A stretch of DNA of 64,000 nt, taken from assembly GCF_003286085.1 (NCBI RefSeq), contig NW_020825298.1, forward strand, positions 7,192,001-7,256,000, in the 5' to 3' direction. The notes beneath the pieces were generated by a model that saw nothing but the letters and a program-made list of their open reading frames with translations, made no database searches and was not told the origin of the DNA. The stretch's first letter is position 1; the number at the start of each line of letters is the position of its first letter. A program made the translations under genes and the position numbers. The stretch is from Drosophila persimilis. Its lineage: Eukaryota > Arthropoda > Insecta > Diptera > Drosophilidae. Positions 43,601-50,653 of this stretch are shown here, in pieces.

Positions 43601-46600
43601 TGACATTTAATAATTCAATTAAATTATAATTTCCATTTATTTAGTCTTGTCCTTATTTTAGTATCTAATAGTTTATTAATTTTGTATGTTTATTTGATTT
43701 TATCATTTTATGTTTTACATTTTCATTTTGTTCTTGTTTTTCCCTTACCCGTTTTCCCTTTTTTTCGTCATTTTCTTGTTCCGTGATTTATTTTTTAATT
43801 TTGTTGATTTACTTGTATTTGTTTTGATTTGTATGTTCAAATATTTACATGAATTTTTATCGATCAACATCGAAACAAAAAAAAAACAATAATTGCATTG
43901 CAAACAAAAAAAAAATTAAAATCAAAATTAATTTTTTTTGTATAATTTTTGTAAATGTAAATAATCCAATTGGGTGTGTGTTTTCTTCTATGTTTTTTAT
44001 ATATAAATATTCGTTGAACATTTTTTGGTATGTCTATGATTGACTCTGTGGTCATGTACAAAAAAAAAAAAACAATCAATCAATCAATCAACTCAACCAA
44101 CTCAACCAAAACCTTAAAACCATAAAACCAAAAACTCAAAAACTGTACAAAAAAAAAACACAAACAAAAAATAAATATGGAAAATCAGGACTAAACTTCC
44201 ATCCACCGGATAACAGTGCCCACCACAGCCAGCACGGCCCATCCGGGGGCGGCGCCACATCCGTCGGTGCAGCAGCAGCAGCAGCAACTATATCGGCTGC
44301 AGCAGCAGCAGCCGCATCCGCAGCACCTCTCTCACTTGGCAGCGGCGGCCCATCATCATCCGCAGCATCATCCCTCGGCGGCGGCGGCGGTGGCAGCGGC
44401 AGCAGCCTCGGGCTCCCTGCCGCCGGGCATGCTCCTAGCGCTGGACTGCTCGCCGCTCCATCCCTGTCTATGCAGAATCTGGTAACCCTGCTAGCCGCGC
44501 CCACCTCCCACCAGCACCAGCACCACCAGCATCCATCGCTCACCATCGCAACCGCCCCCAACAGCAACAACAACATCAACAGCAACAACAATAACAGCAG
44601 CAGCATCCACAGCATCCATAACCACACATCGACCAGCAGCAGCCTCCACCAACATCGCCAGCAGCAGCAGCAGCACTCCCTGGTCTACGCCCAGGCCGGA
44701 GCAGCGTCCTCCGCCGGACAGCTGATCCAGCATCCGTACAGCATGTCCCAGCTGATGGGACACGCGGCCACGCCCTCACCGCAGTCGAGCGCCGGCCAAA
44801 CGCTGTCGCTGAACGCGCTCTGTAAGTAGATCGAACCCCCGATTGTGCCTATCCATGTATCCGTGTATCCATGTGAGTGTATGGTGTTCTGTACACTTGT
44901 ACTCCGTCTGTGTGTGTGTGTGTTAACTGTTTTGTCTTGTACTGTACTAAAACGAAGAGTTGAACCTCGAAAATGTACTTACACTAACCCACAAACAAAG
45001 AGAACCCTTTGTCAATCCTGCATGTGCCCCGCTCCGCTGCGTACTACACAAATCATCTTTCCAGACTATAGTATCATTTATGCCTAATATATCGTTTATC
45101 CCCCTTGTACGAGATTAATAATGTTCACTAAGAAAAATTTAAGATAATATAGGAATTGGTAGAGTAACATCGGAGAGGTAAAAAGCCAATGACGAATGAA
45201 GAATTGGTATAGACCATTATTGCAACATCTTATATAACACTTTGAAGGAACACTTAACACACAATCTGATGAATAAATCCCTGGGGTTCCTTCAGAACTC
45301 TTCAGTCTTTTTACCAGAAGAAGTAGAACAGATAATCTTTAATTAAAAGATATTTCTTTTAAAATTATAGAAAAACATTAGATTTCACAGTCCCTAACTA
45401 GGTAAATTTTTTACTAATTAAAAATTTTGCACATGAAGCAATTACGAAAATATGCTTTCTAACTATATTCCAAGCCCCCAACTGGTTATTCCAAATTTTT
45501 TCCTTTTCCCTACAATTTGATCCCAGAATCCCTTCTTTCTGAATCGAGGCTCTCTATCTCTCTATTCTTATACAGACGCTCGGTAAAAAATAAATATACA
45601 CTAATATAAAACCTTTCCGAATTCCCGCAGGGCCTGTCAATTCCAAAAAACTCTATTGTTAATTAAAATTCTTTATATATTCATATATATGTTGGTCTCT
45701 CCATAACACTAATACTAGTAGGTTCTACATATGTATGTATTCTAATTTAATTTTTGGTGCTCTCCGTATATTTGTTGTTTGTGTTTATCCGTTTGCCCAT
45801 CTCTGTCAATAAAAAATGATATTTCCAGCACAATAGATGAGTAAAAAATAAAAACCGTAGACATATTTTGCATCGTGGCCATAAAAAATATGAAAAAACC
45901 CAACCCAAATGGCAAAAATAATTCAAATCAATGTTGCTGACAAAAGGAAAAAAAATTACAGTCCATACAATGCATTGTTGATTGCATTTAAAAATAGAAA
46001 TACTAGAAAAATAATAATAACAATATCAAAGGGACATTTTCGCCGAGCCAGGCAGCAGCTTAATATTTACATGAAGGATAATTCTTTACATTAATATTTC
46101 GTACAAAAAAGGGAGACTTAATCGCACAAAATCATTTCAAAGTCAAAGCTTTCATGTGGGGTTGATCTATTTAAATCTGGAAATGATTGGGTTGAGAAAA
46201 AACCTGTATCTTGGAAACCATTTTATCCGTTTAGTAGCAATGTTCCACTGTCCCACAATCAAATACCCTTTAAGCTTTTTTTATACTCTAAATGAAGACC
46301 TAAAAAAACGTATGGGTTTCGCTATATATTTTTTTCATGCCAGCCGGTCGTTGGATAAAATCCTGGCCATGCAAAAAATTCTTTCGGACTGAAAAAGTTT
46401 TGAACAAACGTTAATTGGCCCACATGAAACCAAATCAAATACAGAAAGTTTCCCAATAAATTTTAGTCCATTTTTTCCACATCAACCCCTCCCCGCCCCG
46501 CCCCACCGATTACAGTTCATTTTCAATTAGTAAACTTCAGTTTTATGGATTCCGCAAAACATGAAAATTAATTTCCATCTAAAATGGCGGAGTACCCGCA

Positions 46601-47779
46601 AATGTTTGCGATGAAAAATGCACTCCAGTAATTTGCAGGAACATAAAAACTACAGCCATGAAATGCAATAAAACCTTATGAAAAAACTAAAGAATGTAAT
46701 AAATTTTTAGTAGAAAGGAAAACACCAGCAAAAAAAAGGTGCAGATTATTGCACAAAGCGAGCATCAGAGGGCCAAGGTGTTTGGGCAGCGGGTGGGGGG
46801 CTAAGGGGCTGGCAGGCTCGATTAAAATTGGCGCCACGCTGGGAGACCAAACAACAAAGGCTAACAAATTTTTCAGCATACAAAAATACACAAAACAAAG
46901 GCAAAAAAAAAGAGGAGAAATAAAAGAAAATATCAAATTTAATAATGGAAGGGACGACGAGTGAAACAAAAAACATTACAACGCCAGAAAGAGGGAAAAG
47001 TGAGAAAAAAGTAATAATAAATAAAAGGGAAAATCTCATATGCGTTAACTCAACTCGAGGCACGTTTATTGTTCAGATGTAACTATATATACCATATATA
47101 TATATATATCTATGTGTGTCTCTTTCTCTGTATGTGTGTGTTCCCGTCTCCATCTGTGCACGAGTGTTGTTCCTGTGTGAGTGTTCTCTGTTTCTGGTCA
47201 AGTTTTGTTGTTTCTAGGAAATCCATATTGAGAAATATAATTTTTGTATAAATATTGAAATATTTACAACTATTTTGCTTACGATTCCAGGGAACGCAAG
47301 TGCCGCAGATCCCTACACGCCAACCCTGAGTGGACTGACAAATGGATCGGTGCCAGGTGCTGCCTATGGAGCCTCGTCACAGTCCCTGAATGCCAGTGCC
47401 CTACAAGCAGCCGCCGCAGGCGTGGCTGGCAAACAGATCGAGGGTGAGTCCAGCACAGAAAAAACCATTCAAGACTCCCCTTTACTTAAAAGAACTCTCC
47501 CGCTCAGGTCCCGATGGCAGCAATCTGTTCATTTATCATCTACCTCAGGAGTTCATCGACACGGATCTCGCCTCGACATTTCTGCCCTTCGGAAATGTGC
47601 TGTCGGCCAAGGTGTTCATCGATAAGCAGACGAACCTATCGAAATGCTTCGGCTTCGTATCGTACGACAATCCACATTCGGCCAATGCGGCCATACAGGC
47701 GATGCATGGTTTCCAGATAGGGACCAAGCGCTTGAAGGTCCAACTGAAACGTTCCAAGGATGCGGCCAAGCCGTACTAG
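197..47779 (+). CDS. bru2: Bruno/CELF family RNA-binding protein, whole gene (nine coding exons)
   Basis: The gene encodes an RNA-binding protein of the Bruno/CELF family, which binds U/G-rich elements to repress translation in the cytoplasm and control alternative splicing in the nucleus. Joining 197-1065, 4055-4278, 5892-5974, 9695-9743, 36506-36684, 39742-40246, 44189-44821, 47291-47443 and 47508-47779 gives a continuous 988-residue frame. All introns are GT-AG and all phases agree. RRM1 covers about residues 323-405 (RNP2 MFVGQI, RNP1 GCCFVTYY), RRM2 about 411-490 ([14 protein letters not shown]) and RRM3 about 902-980 ([15 protein letters not shown]). The protein ends in a CELF-typical basic tail closing in KPY. 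The 83- and 49-nt exons are the classical CELF RRM1 exons. The first 290 residues are low-complexity Q/N/A/T. The linker between RRM2 and RRM3 is about 400 residues, longer than I recall for aret (bru1), so I favour bru2. Family assignment is near certain; the paralogue is about 60% sure. Confidence 0.9.
1066..4054 (+). other. bru2: bru2 intron 1
   Basis: Intron with donor GTGAGT and acceptor CTCTCGTTTAG. It holds a G8 tract near 1892, short CAG and GTC repeats near 2410-2450, and scattered open frames in Pro/Ser/Arg-rich composition. None has a start context, splice partner or recognisable domain. No other gene is seen. Confidence 0.7.
4055..4278 (+). CDS. bru2: bru2 coding exon 2, start of RRM1
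   Basis: Acceptor TCTCGTTTAG precedes C-ATG-TCG. The exon encodes [20 protein letters not shown], a short acidic segment, and the first two thirds of RRM1 including the RNP2 motif MFVGQI and the conserved NVLRDK. The ATG at 4056 sits two bases into the exon. It could start translation in transcripts that use a non-coding first exon, giving a protein that lacks the Q/N-rich part. The donor is AGAG/GTGAGT in phase 1. Confidence 0.95.
4279..5891 (+). other. bru2: bru2 intron 2
   Basis: Intron splitting RRM1. From about 4860 to 5480 it is AT-rich with many dispersed AGATA words, and 5690-5870 is AT-rich with a TATA-rich run. No coding, RNA-gene or element structure is recognised. Confidence 0.7.
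5892..5974 (+). CDS. bru2: bru2 coding exon 3 (83 nt), RRM1 RNP1
   Basis: This 83-nt exon encodes [20 protein letters not shown] and then NIKTLDG. It contains RRM1 RNP1 and the conserved alanine-rich helix of CELF1/2-type proteins. The acceptor is TTTGCAG and the donor is GACGGG/GTAAGT. The 83-nt size matches the equivalent CELF exon in vertebrates as I remember it. Confidence 0.95.
6642..6781 (+). repeat. Two-copy tandem repeat, about 70-bp unit
   Basis: Copy 1 (6642-6711) and copy 2 (6712-6781) align along their length. Both contain GTGAATTTTGTCTCTAG, then GGTTTTTACATG and CATGATTTTA, with about a dozen differences. Each copy ends in a short palindrome around CATG. The unit is not recognised. 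Confidence 0.8.
7340..7387. repeat. (CA)n-(TG)n inverted microsatellite
   Basis: A CA-rich run is followed directly by ATGGG and a TG run, so the two arms are reverse complements and can form a hairpin. It is ordinary intronic simple repeat sequence. Confidence 0.8.
9695..9743 (+). CDS. bru2: bru2 coding exon 4 (49 nt), end of RRM1
   Basis: This 49-nt exon encodes [16 protein letters not shown], nearly invariant in CELF proteins, where it forms the last strand of RRM1 and the short spacer to RRM2. The acceptor is CTTTGACAG and the donor is AATG/GTAAGT in phase 1. The downstream intron is very long (26.8 kb). Confidence 0.95.
10593..10629. repeat. (TG)n microsatellite
   Basis: Nearly pure alternating TG over about 37 bases in intron 4. 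Confidence 0.85.
13351..13579 (+). promoter_or_regulatory. GAGA-rich cluster, candidate alternative promoter or GAF-bound element
   Basis: Clusters of GAGAG lie at 13351-13380, 13531-13545 and 13554-13579, and an initiator-like TTCAGTC follows at 13690-13696. GAGA factor binds such repeats at Drosophila promoters and Polycomb response elements. The 600 bases around have the GC-rich, CG-containing texture of a leader exon rather than AT-rich intron. No downstream promoter element matched. Function is inferred only. Confidence 0.3.
14884..14914. repeat. (TATCTG)n microsatellite
   Basis: Five units of a TATCTG hexamer. The same hexamer, reverse-complemented, recurs at 16831-16855. Confidence 0.85.
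16831..16855. repeat. (CAGATA)n microsatellite
   Basis: Four units of the hexamer, the reverse complement of the array at 14884. Confidence 0.85.
17783..17812. repeat. (ACAACT)n microsatellite
   Basis: About five hexamer units just upstream of the candidate leader exon at 17.97 kb. Confidence 0.8.
17967..18183 (+). promoter_or_regulatory. bru2: Candidate initiator and untranslated first exon inside bru2 intron 4
   Basis: A TCAGTC initiator match at 17967-17972 precedes about 215 bases of CG-dinucleotide-rich, ATG-free sequence ending in GTGCCAG/GTATCT, a fair donor. This is the usual look of a Drosophila 5' UTR exon. It could lead into the alternative coding exon at 21882 or the RRM2 exon. 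No TATA box or matching DPE was found. Confidence 0.25.
21882..22458 (+). CDS. bru2: Alternative first coding exon of bru2 (isoform without RRM1)
   Basis: An ATG at 21882 opens 192 codons ending at a CCAG/GTAATT donor in phase 1, the same phase as the 49-nt exon. The exon can therefore splice directly to the RRM2 exon at 36506, reading LVP-ERKLFVG. The product would be about 772 residues with RRM2, linker and RRM3 but no RRM1. The segment is Asn-, Gly/Ser- and His/Gln/Pro-rich and ends in the non-repetitive [14 protein letters not shown], which looks selected. The reading frame stops (GGT AAT TAG) just after the donor, as expected for an exon edge. No promoter or 5' UTR was pinned down. An upstream CCATCTAG could act as an acceptor for a leader exon. 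Confidence 0.65.
23179..23195. repeat. G17 homopolymer
   Basis: Seventeen consecutive G, followed by GACAGAGGGGGAG. It may fold as a quadruplex and is prone to sequencing error. Confidence 0.8.
29549..29880. repeat. Foldback (inverted-repeat) structure, about 330 bp
   Basis: The left and right arms pair in three blocks in the correct order: 29575-29586 with 29819-29830 (12 of 12), 29592-29612 with 29776-29796 (21 of 21), and 29625-29646 with 29742-29763 (21 of 22). The loop is about 95 bases. Outside these blocks weaker pairing around GAGGGAG (29565) and CTCCCTC (29867) extends the arms. The structure could be a foldback or MITE-type transposon remnant or a hairpin RNA source. No target duplication was identified, so the ends are approximate. 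Confidence 0.75.
36506..36684 (+). CDS. bru2: bru2 coding exon 5, most of RRM2
   Basis: Acceptor ATTTACAG opens an exon encoding [20 protein letters not shown] and continuing through the RNP1 motif KGCAFVTF to GAIK. It ends at AAG/GTGAGT in phase 0. This is the RRM2 core. It is the shared acceptor for the long isoform (from 9743) and the proposed RRM1-less isoform (from 22458). Confidence 0.95.
36685..39741 (+). other. bru2: bru2 intron 5
   Basis: Intron between the two RRM2 exons. It contains GTCTCT repeats near 37590-37625 and (CA)n/(CACT)n runs near 37435-37465. A coding-like but unassigned open segment lies at 37991-38211. Nothing else gene-like is seen. Confidence 0.65.
39742..40246 (+). 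CDS. bru2: bru2 coding exon 6, end of RRM2 and Ala-rich linker
   Basis: Acceptor CATTTTCCAG. The exon begins [20 protein letters not shown], the CELF RRM2 C-terminus, followed by [13 protein letters not shown]. It then runs into an Ala/Thr/Pro-rich linker containing an (A)n run, a [11 protein letters not shown] segment and [13 protein letters not shown]1/2 linkers carry a related LYLQLLQQ stretch, so this short part is conserved within a loose linker. The donor is CCAG/GTGAGT in phase 1. Confidence 0.93.
40247..44188 (+). other. bru2: bru2 intron 6
   Basis: Linker intron. It includes (CAG)n at about 41375-41400, a (CTGGG)n array at 42041-42076, (CA)n at 42894-42911, and a strongly T-rich block (about 43250-43870) that turns A-rich (about 43876-44188) just before the exon 7 acceptor. 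No gene is seen. Confidence 0.7.
42041..42076. repeat. (GGGCT)n pentamer array
   Basis: Six to seven GGGCT units followed by GGGCAGGGCAG; simple repeat in intron 6. Confidence 0.85.
44189..44821 (+). CDS. bru2: bru2 coding exon 7, long low-complexity linker
   Basis: The exon starts after AAATCAG and reads [16 protein letters not shown], followed by Ala-, Ser- and Gly-rich tracts. [16 protein letters not shown] then resembles the SLQNLAALAAA-type element of CELF linkers. His/Asn/Ser/Gln-rich repeats and [16 protein letters not shown] follow, and it ends LNAL with donor CTCT/GTAAGT in phase 1. It adds 211 residues. The acceptor is unusual: the 100 bases upstream are A-rich and lack a pyrimidine tract, so inclusion may be regulated. 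A second frame is open across 44216-44485, probably because of the triplet repeats. Confidence 0.88.
44822..47290 (+). other. bru2: bru2 intron 7
   Basis: AT-rich intron with a (TG)n run near 44910-44925, a (TA)n run near 47090-47110, and ordinary pyrimidine sequence before the acceptor. No other feature is recognised. Confidence 0.7.
47291..47443 (+). CDS. bru2: bru2 coding exon 8, linker before RRM3
   Basis: Acceptor ACGATTCCAG. The exon encodes [19 protein letters not shown] and [19 protein letters not shown] and ends GKQIEG at a GAGG/GTGAGT donor in phase 1. The Tyr/Gly/Ala-rich composition and the terminal GKQIEG-PDG junction correspond to the CELF AAGSQKEGPEG region just before RRM3. 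Confidence 0.92.
47508..47779 (+). CDS. bru2: bru2 coding exon 9, RRM3 and stop
   Basis: After a 64-bp intron (acceptor CCGCTCAG) the exon encodes the whole third [22 protein letters not shown] holds RNP2, and KCFGFVSY is RNP1. The frame ends [16 protein letters not shown] and a TAG stop at 47777. This is the most conserved CELF domain, matching human CELF1/2 almost residue by residue, and it is the main high-affinity RNA-binding module of Bruno. Confidence 0.97.
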
Positions 47780-47995
47780 ACACATCTACACACATCCATG
47801 TACACCCCTGCAGATAGACAGTGGATGGAAACTATAGTTTTAACAATTGTGCCTTCTAAGCAAAGTTCGGAAACCAAAGGACCAATTACAAAAATGTATC
47901 TATTAAGTGAACACACCACACACACACACCACACACACACACACACAGCTAAAGCTAAAGATAAATAGAAAGATAAAAGTTATAGAATGCACAGA

Positions 47996-48001
47996 AATAA
48001 A
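47996..48001 (+). terminator. bru2: Proximal polyadenylation signal AATAAA of bru2
   Basis: An exact AATAAA lies about 220 bases after the stop codon in A-rich 3' UTR sequence. It would yield a short 3' UTR. Confidence 0.4.
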
Positions 48002-48787
48002 AGATGGAACGGAACGGAACAGAACGAAACGGCAAACACACACAAATCCAACCAAAGAAGTAGCCTAAAAGTTGCATCCTTGTTGTAATCACATTTGCTG
48101 AAAACCCATCAACCATTAACCACCATCAACCACTACCAAAACTATTCAATGTGGTCGGCAAACAAATCCAAAAAACAAACCCAAAAAATACGAGTAAAAC
48201 CCCAGAAATATGAAGCTGCGTTGTGTGGCGCCAAAGTATTTTTCAAAGCCAAATAGTTAAGCAAAAGCAAAAGCAGAAACCCAGGAAATGGCAGGCTAAA
48301 AGGAATATCATATTTTGCACCAATCAAATGAAAAACAATTTAGCAAATTAATCTTAAGTTAAATAAGTGATAAGAAAACAAAAACAAAAAATATATATAC
48401 ATAAAATAAAATGTAGTAGGGCACAAAACAAGCCGCAAAACATTCGAAATTCCGTTCGTTGGAAGCAACATCTAAATGAAAGCCTTAATAAACTAAAATA
48501 ACTGGTAGAAAATTCTGTAAAAAAACATGAAATCATCAATTAACTAATAGATGTAGTTGCTATCTTAACAAACGTCACACAAAAAAGATACATCCAGATC
48601 GGGATGGGGATTGCTTATATTTCATCCTTAATTCAGACATCATTTTATAGTCATTAATAGTTGTAAACTATATTCTATTTTAATTTATCTCGCATCAATT
48701 GATTTCAATACAAAAACACACAATTTGTTGTTCAATTTGTACTTAAATTGCACTTTACGTTGAAGAGCAAAATTTAATTTTAAACAT

Positions 48788-48903
48788 AATAAATATTATA
48801 TATTGAGGATTCAAGCATTTTCATGAGTATTTGTATCAAGAGGTCAAACAAAATGAAACAAAAAACAGACCAAATCTAGAGGTTTTAAAGATTTACAAAT
48901 AAA
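48788..48903 (+). terminator. bru2: Distal polyadenylation signals of bru2
   Basis: Two exact AATAAA hexamers lie at 48788 and 48898, about 1.0-1.1 kb after the stop, in an AT-rich stretch. T/GT-rich sequence follows at about 48922-48960. They are plausible main 3' ends because nothing gene-like follows for about 700 bases. Confidence 0.45.
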
Positions 48904-49599
48904 TAATAAAATATTTAAAAAAATTCTTTGGCTAAATGTATTTTGGTTCTACAAAAAGAAGAGCCTTGAAAAGGGCTCAGCGCTTTTCTGGCTTGAGGAA
49001 CATGTAGGTTGAGTTCTTCTTCTATTCTATATTCTGGAAGATTTTTGAGATGCATTTAAAGGAGTTTCAAATTGCATCAAGTAAAATAAAAACTTCAAGA
49101 AAGTCCGCTACCAGCTCCAGACCTTCTATCCCTCACACGAGCTGCTGGAATAGTTTGCTGGGAGAGGTGCTATTGTACATGGATTCTTTATGCGCCACTG
49201 ACATCTCAACTGGCGCTGATAGCTGGCATAGGGAAGAGGAGAGCAGCAGTGGGGGACCATAAATCAAGAGCAGCCTGCAATGGCTCTTTCTTTTCAGGGT
49301 CCTCCTCGGCAGCCGCATCCTTCCCCTGGTCCCCCGTTCCTGTTGCAATTCAAATGTTGGCGTTAACGCATGAAATATGCATATGAATGGCATTGCTGAA
49401 TGTGCAGCTGTTGTCTGGAAATCCACCTTAGTCTGGGTCTCGTTTTGCATGGGTCCGGGTCCGAGTAGGCATTATTTAAGCTTCAAGATTCATGACTTTC
49501 ATTGGGGTCTTGCCAGGTCTCAGTTCTAAGTTTTCAGTCATCTGAAAGCACAACTTCTACTGCAAAAATAAAAAGTTCTAGCTAAAGTTTTGATTCAAA
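48904..49599. other. Intergenic region between bru2 and Pkd2
   Basis: About 700 bases separate two genes on the same strand. Small open frames at 49050-49262 (+) and 49133-49450 (-) have no homology that I recognise. The last part must hold the Pkd2 promoter and leader. No TATA box or initiator with downstream element is obvious. Confidence 0.6.
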
Positions 49600-50653
49600 A
49601 TGGACAAACGGGATAAGGATCAAAAACAGGGATCACAGGGTCAACGGCCGAGCCCTCCTCCGAAACCACAACGTAGCGGGACATCAGCGAATCAACCAGG
49701 TGGCGATCCACTAACAACTCAACCAAGTGGAAGTCCACATCCACCGCCGACTCAACTACATGGCAGTCCACCGCCGACACGGCCTCGAGGCACTCCACAG
49801 CCGACTCAAACGCTTGCCAGTTTACGGCCGATTCAAACCCTTGGCAGTCTCCGGCCGACTCAAGCCCCTGGCAGTCCCCGGCCGACTCAATCCCATGGCA
49901 GTCCAAGGCCGACTCAAGACCCTGGCAGTCCCCGGCCGACTCAATCCCGTGGCAGTTCCCAGCCGACTCAATCCCCTGGCAGTCCCCGGCCGACTCAATC
50001 CCGTGGCAGTTCCCAGCCGACTCAAGCCCCTGGCAGTCCCCGGCCGACTCAATCCCGTGGCAGTCCACCGCCTACTCTACCCCGTGGAATATCGCAAGTG
50101 ACTCAGTTACGTGGCATATCGCCACTGCCCCACCCACGTGGGCTCCCACCGACGACTATGCCGCGTCCTTCGAGACAATACATGGCCGCACCAGGACCAG
50201 CACCTGGACCAGGACCAGCACCTGGATCAGGATCAGGACCAGGACCAGCACCTGGACCAGGACCAGCCACCAGGCGGGGACAGCCTCCTTCTCGTGCCCA
50301 GATGGCCCAACGTGTACCCGTGCCGGAACCATCTAAAGCCTCATCGCCCGTTGTGGCCTCACCGACCGCTGCCCGACCTGAGCCGAAAAAACCATCCCCC
50401 CAAAAAGCGACCATCGAGGAATCTCCCGAAAAACCGAAAGAGAGGAAACGAGTTCTCTTCGGAAAAAAGAAAGAACCAGATTCTAGCCAGGATAAACCCC
50501 CAACACCGATTCTGAGTAGACGCCCAAGGTTCAACAAACGCCAGATGACACAGGTGAAGCAATCACGGATTTACTATTCGACTGATGAGGAGGTACGCGA
50601 TGCTCTCATGGAGTTTGGAGTATTCCTCATTTTCCTAGTCCTTACATCAATTG
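49600..50653 (+). CDS. Pkd2: Pkd2 exon 1, Pro-rich cytosolic N-terminus and TM1
   Basis: The ATG at 49600 lies in a good context (TCAAAATGG). The exon encodes [17 protein letters not shown], then about 14 copies of a nine-residue GSPRPTQ-type repeat and a PAPGPG block. A lysine-rich segment follows ([16 protein letters not shown]), then [20 protein letters not shown], the start of TM1. The donor is CAATTG/GTGAGT in phase 1. Confidence 0.92.

Larger units (their letters stand above)
47780..48903 (+). other. bru2: bru2 3' UTR (probable extent)
   Basis: AT-rich sequence follows the stop codon, with (CA)n runs at about 47914-47946 and no open frame. It ends at the last AATAAA cluster that I would assign to this gene. 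Shorter 3' ends are possible at the earlier signals. The extent is inferred from the signals only. Confidence 0.5.

Noticed and set aside
49595-50068. Minus-strand repeat protein ([14 protein letters not shown] units) opposite Pkd2 exon 1
   Set aside because: The 27-bp repeat forces every frame to repeat; the plus frame splices correctly into a polycystin, so the minus frame is a shadow.
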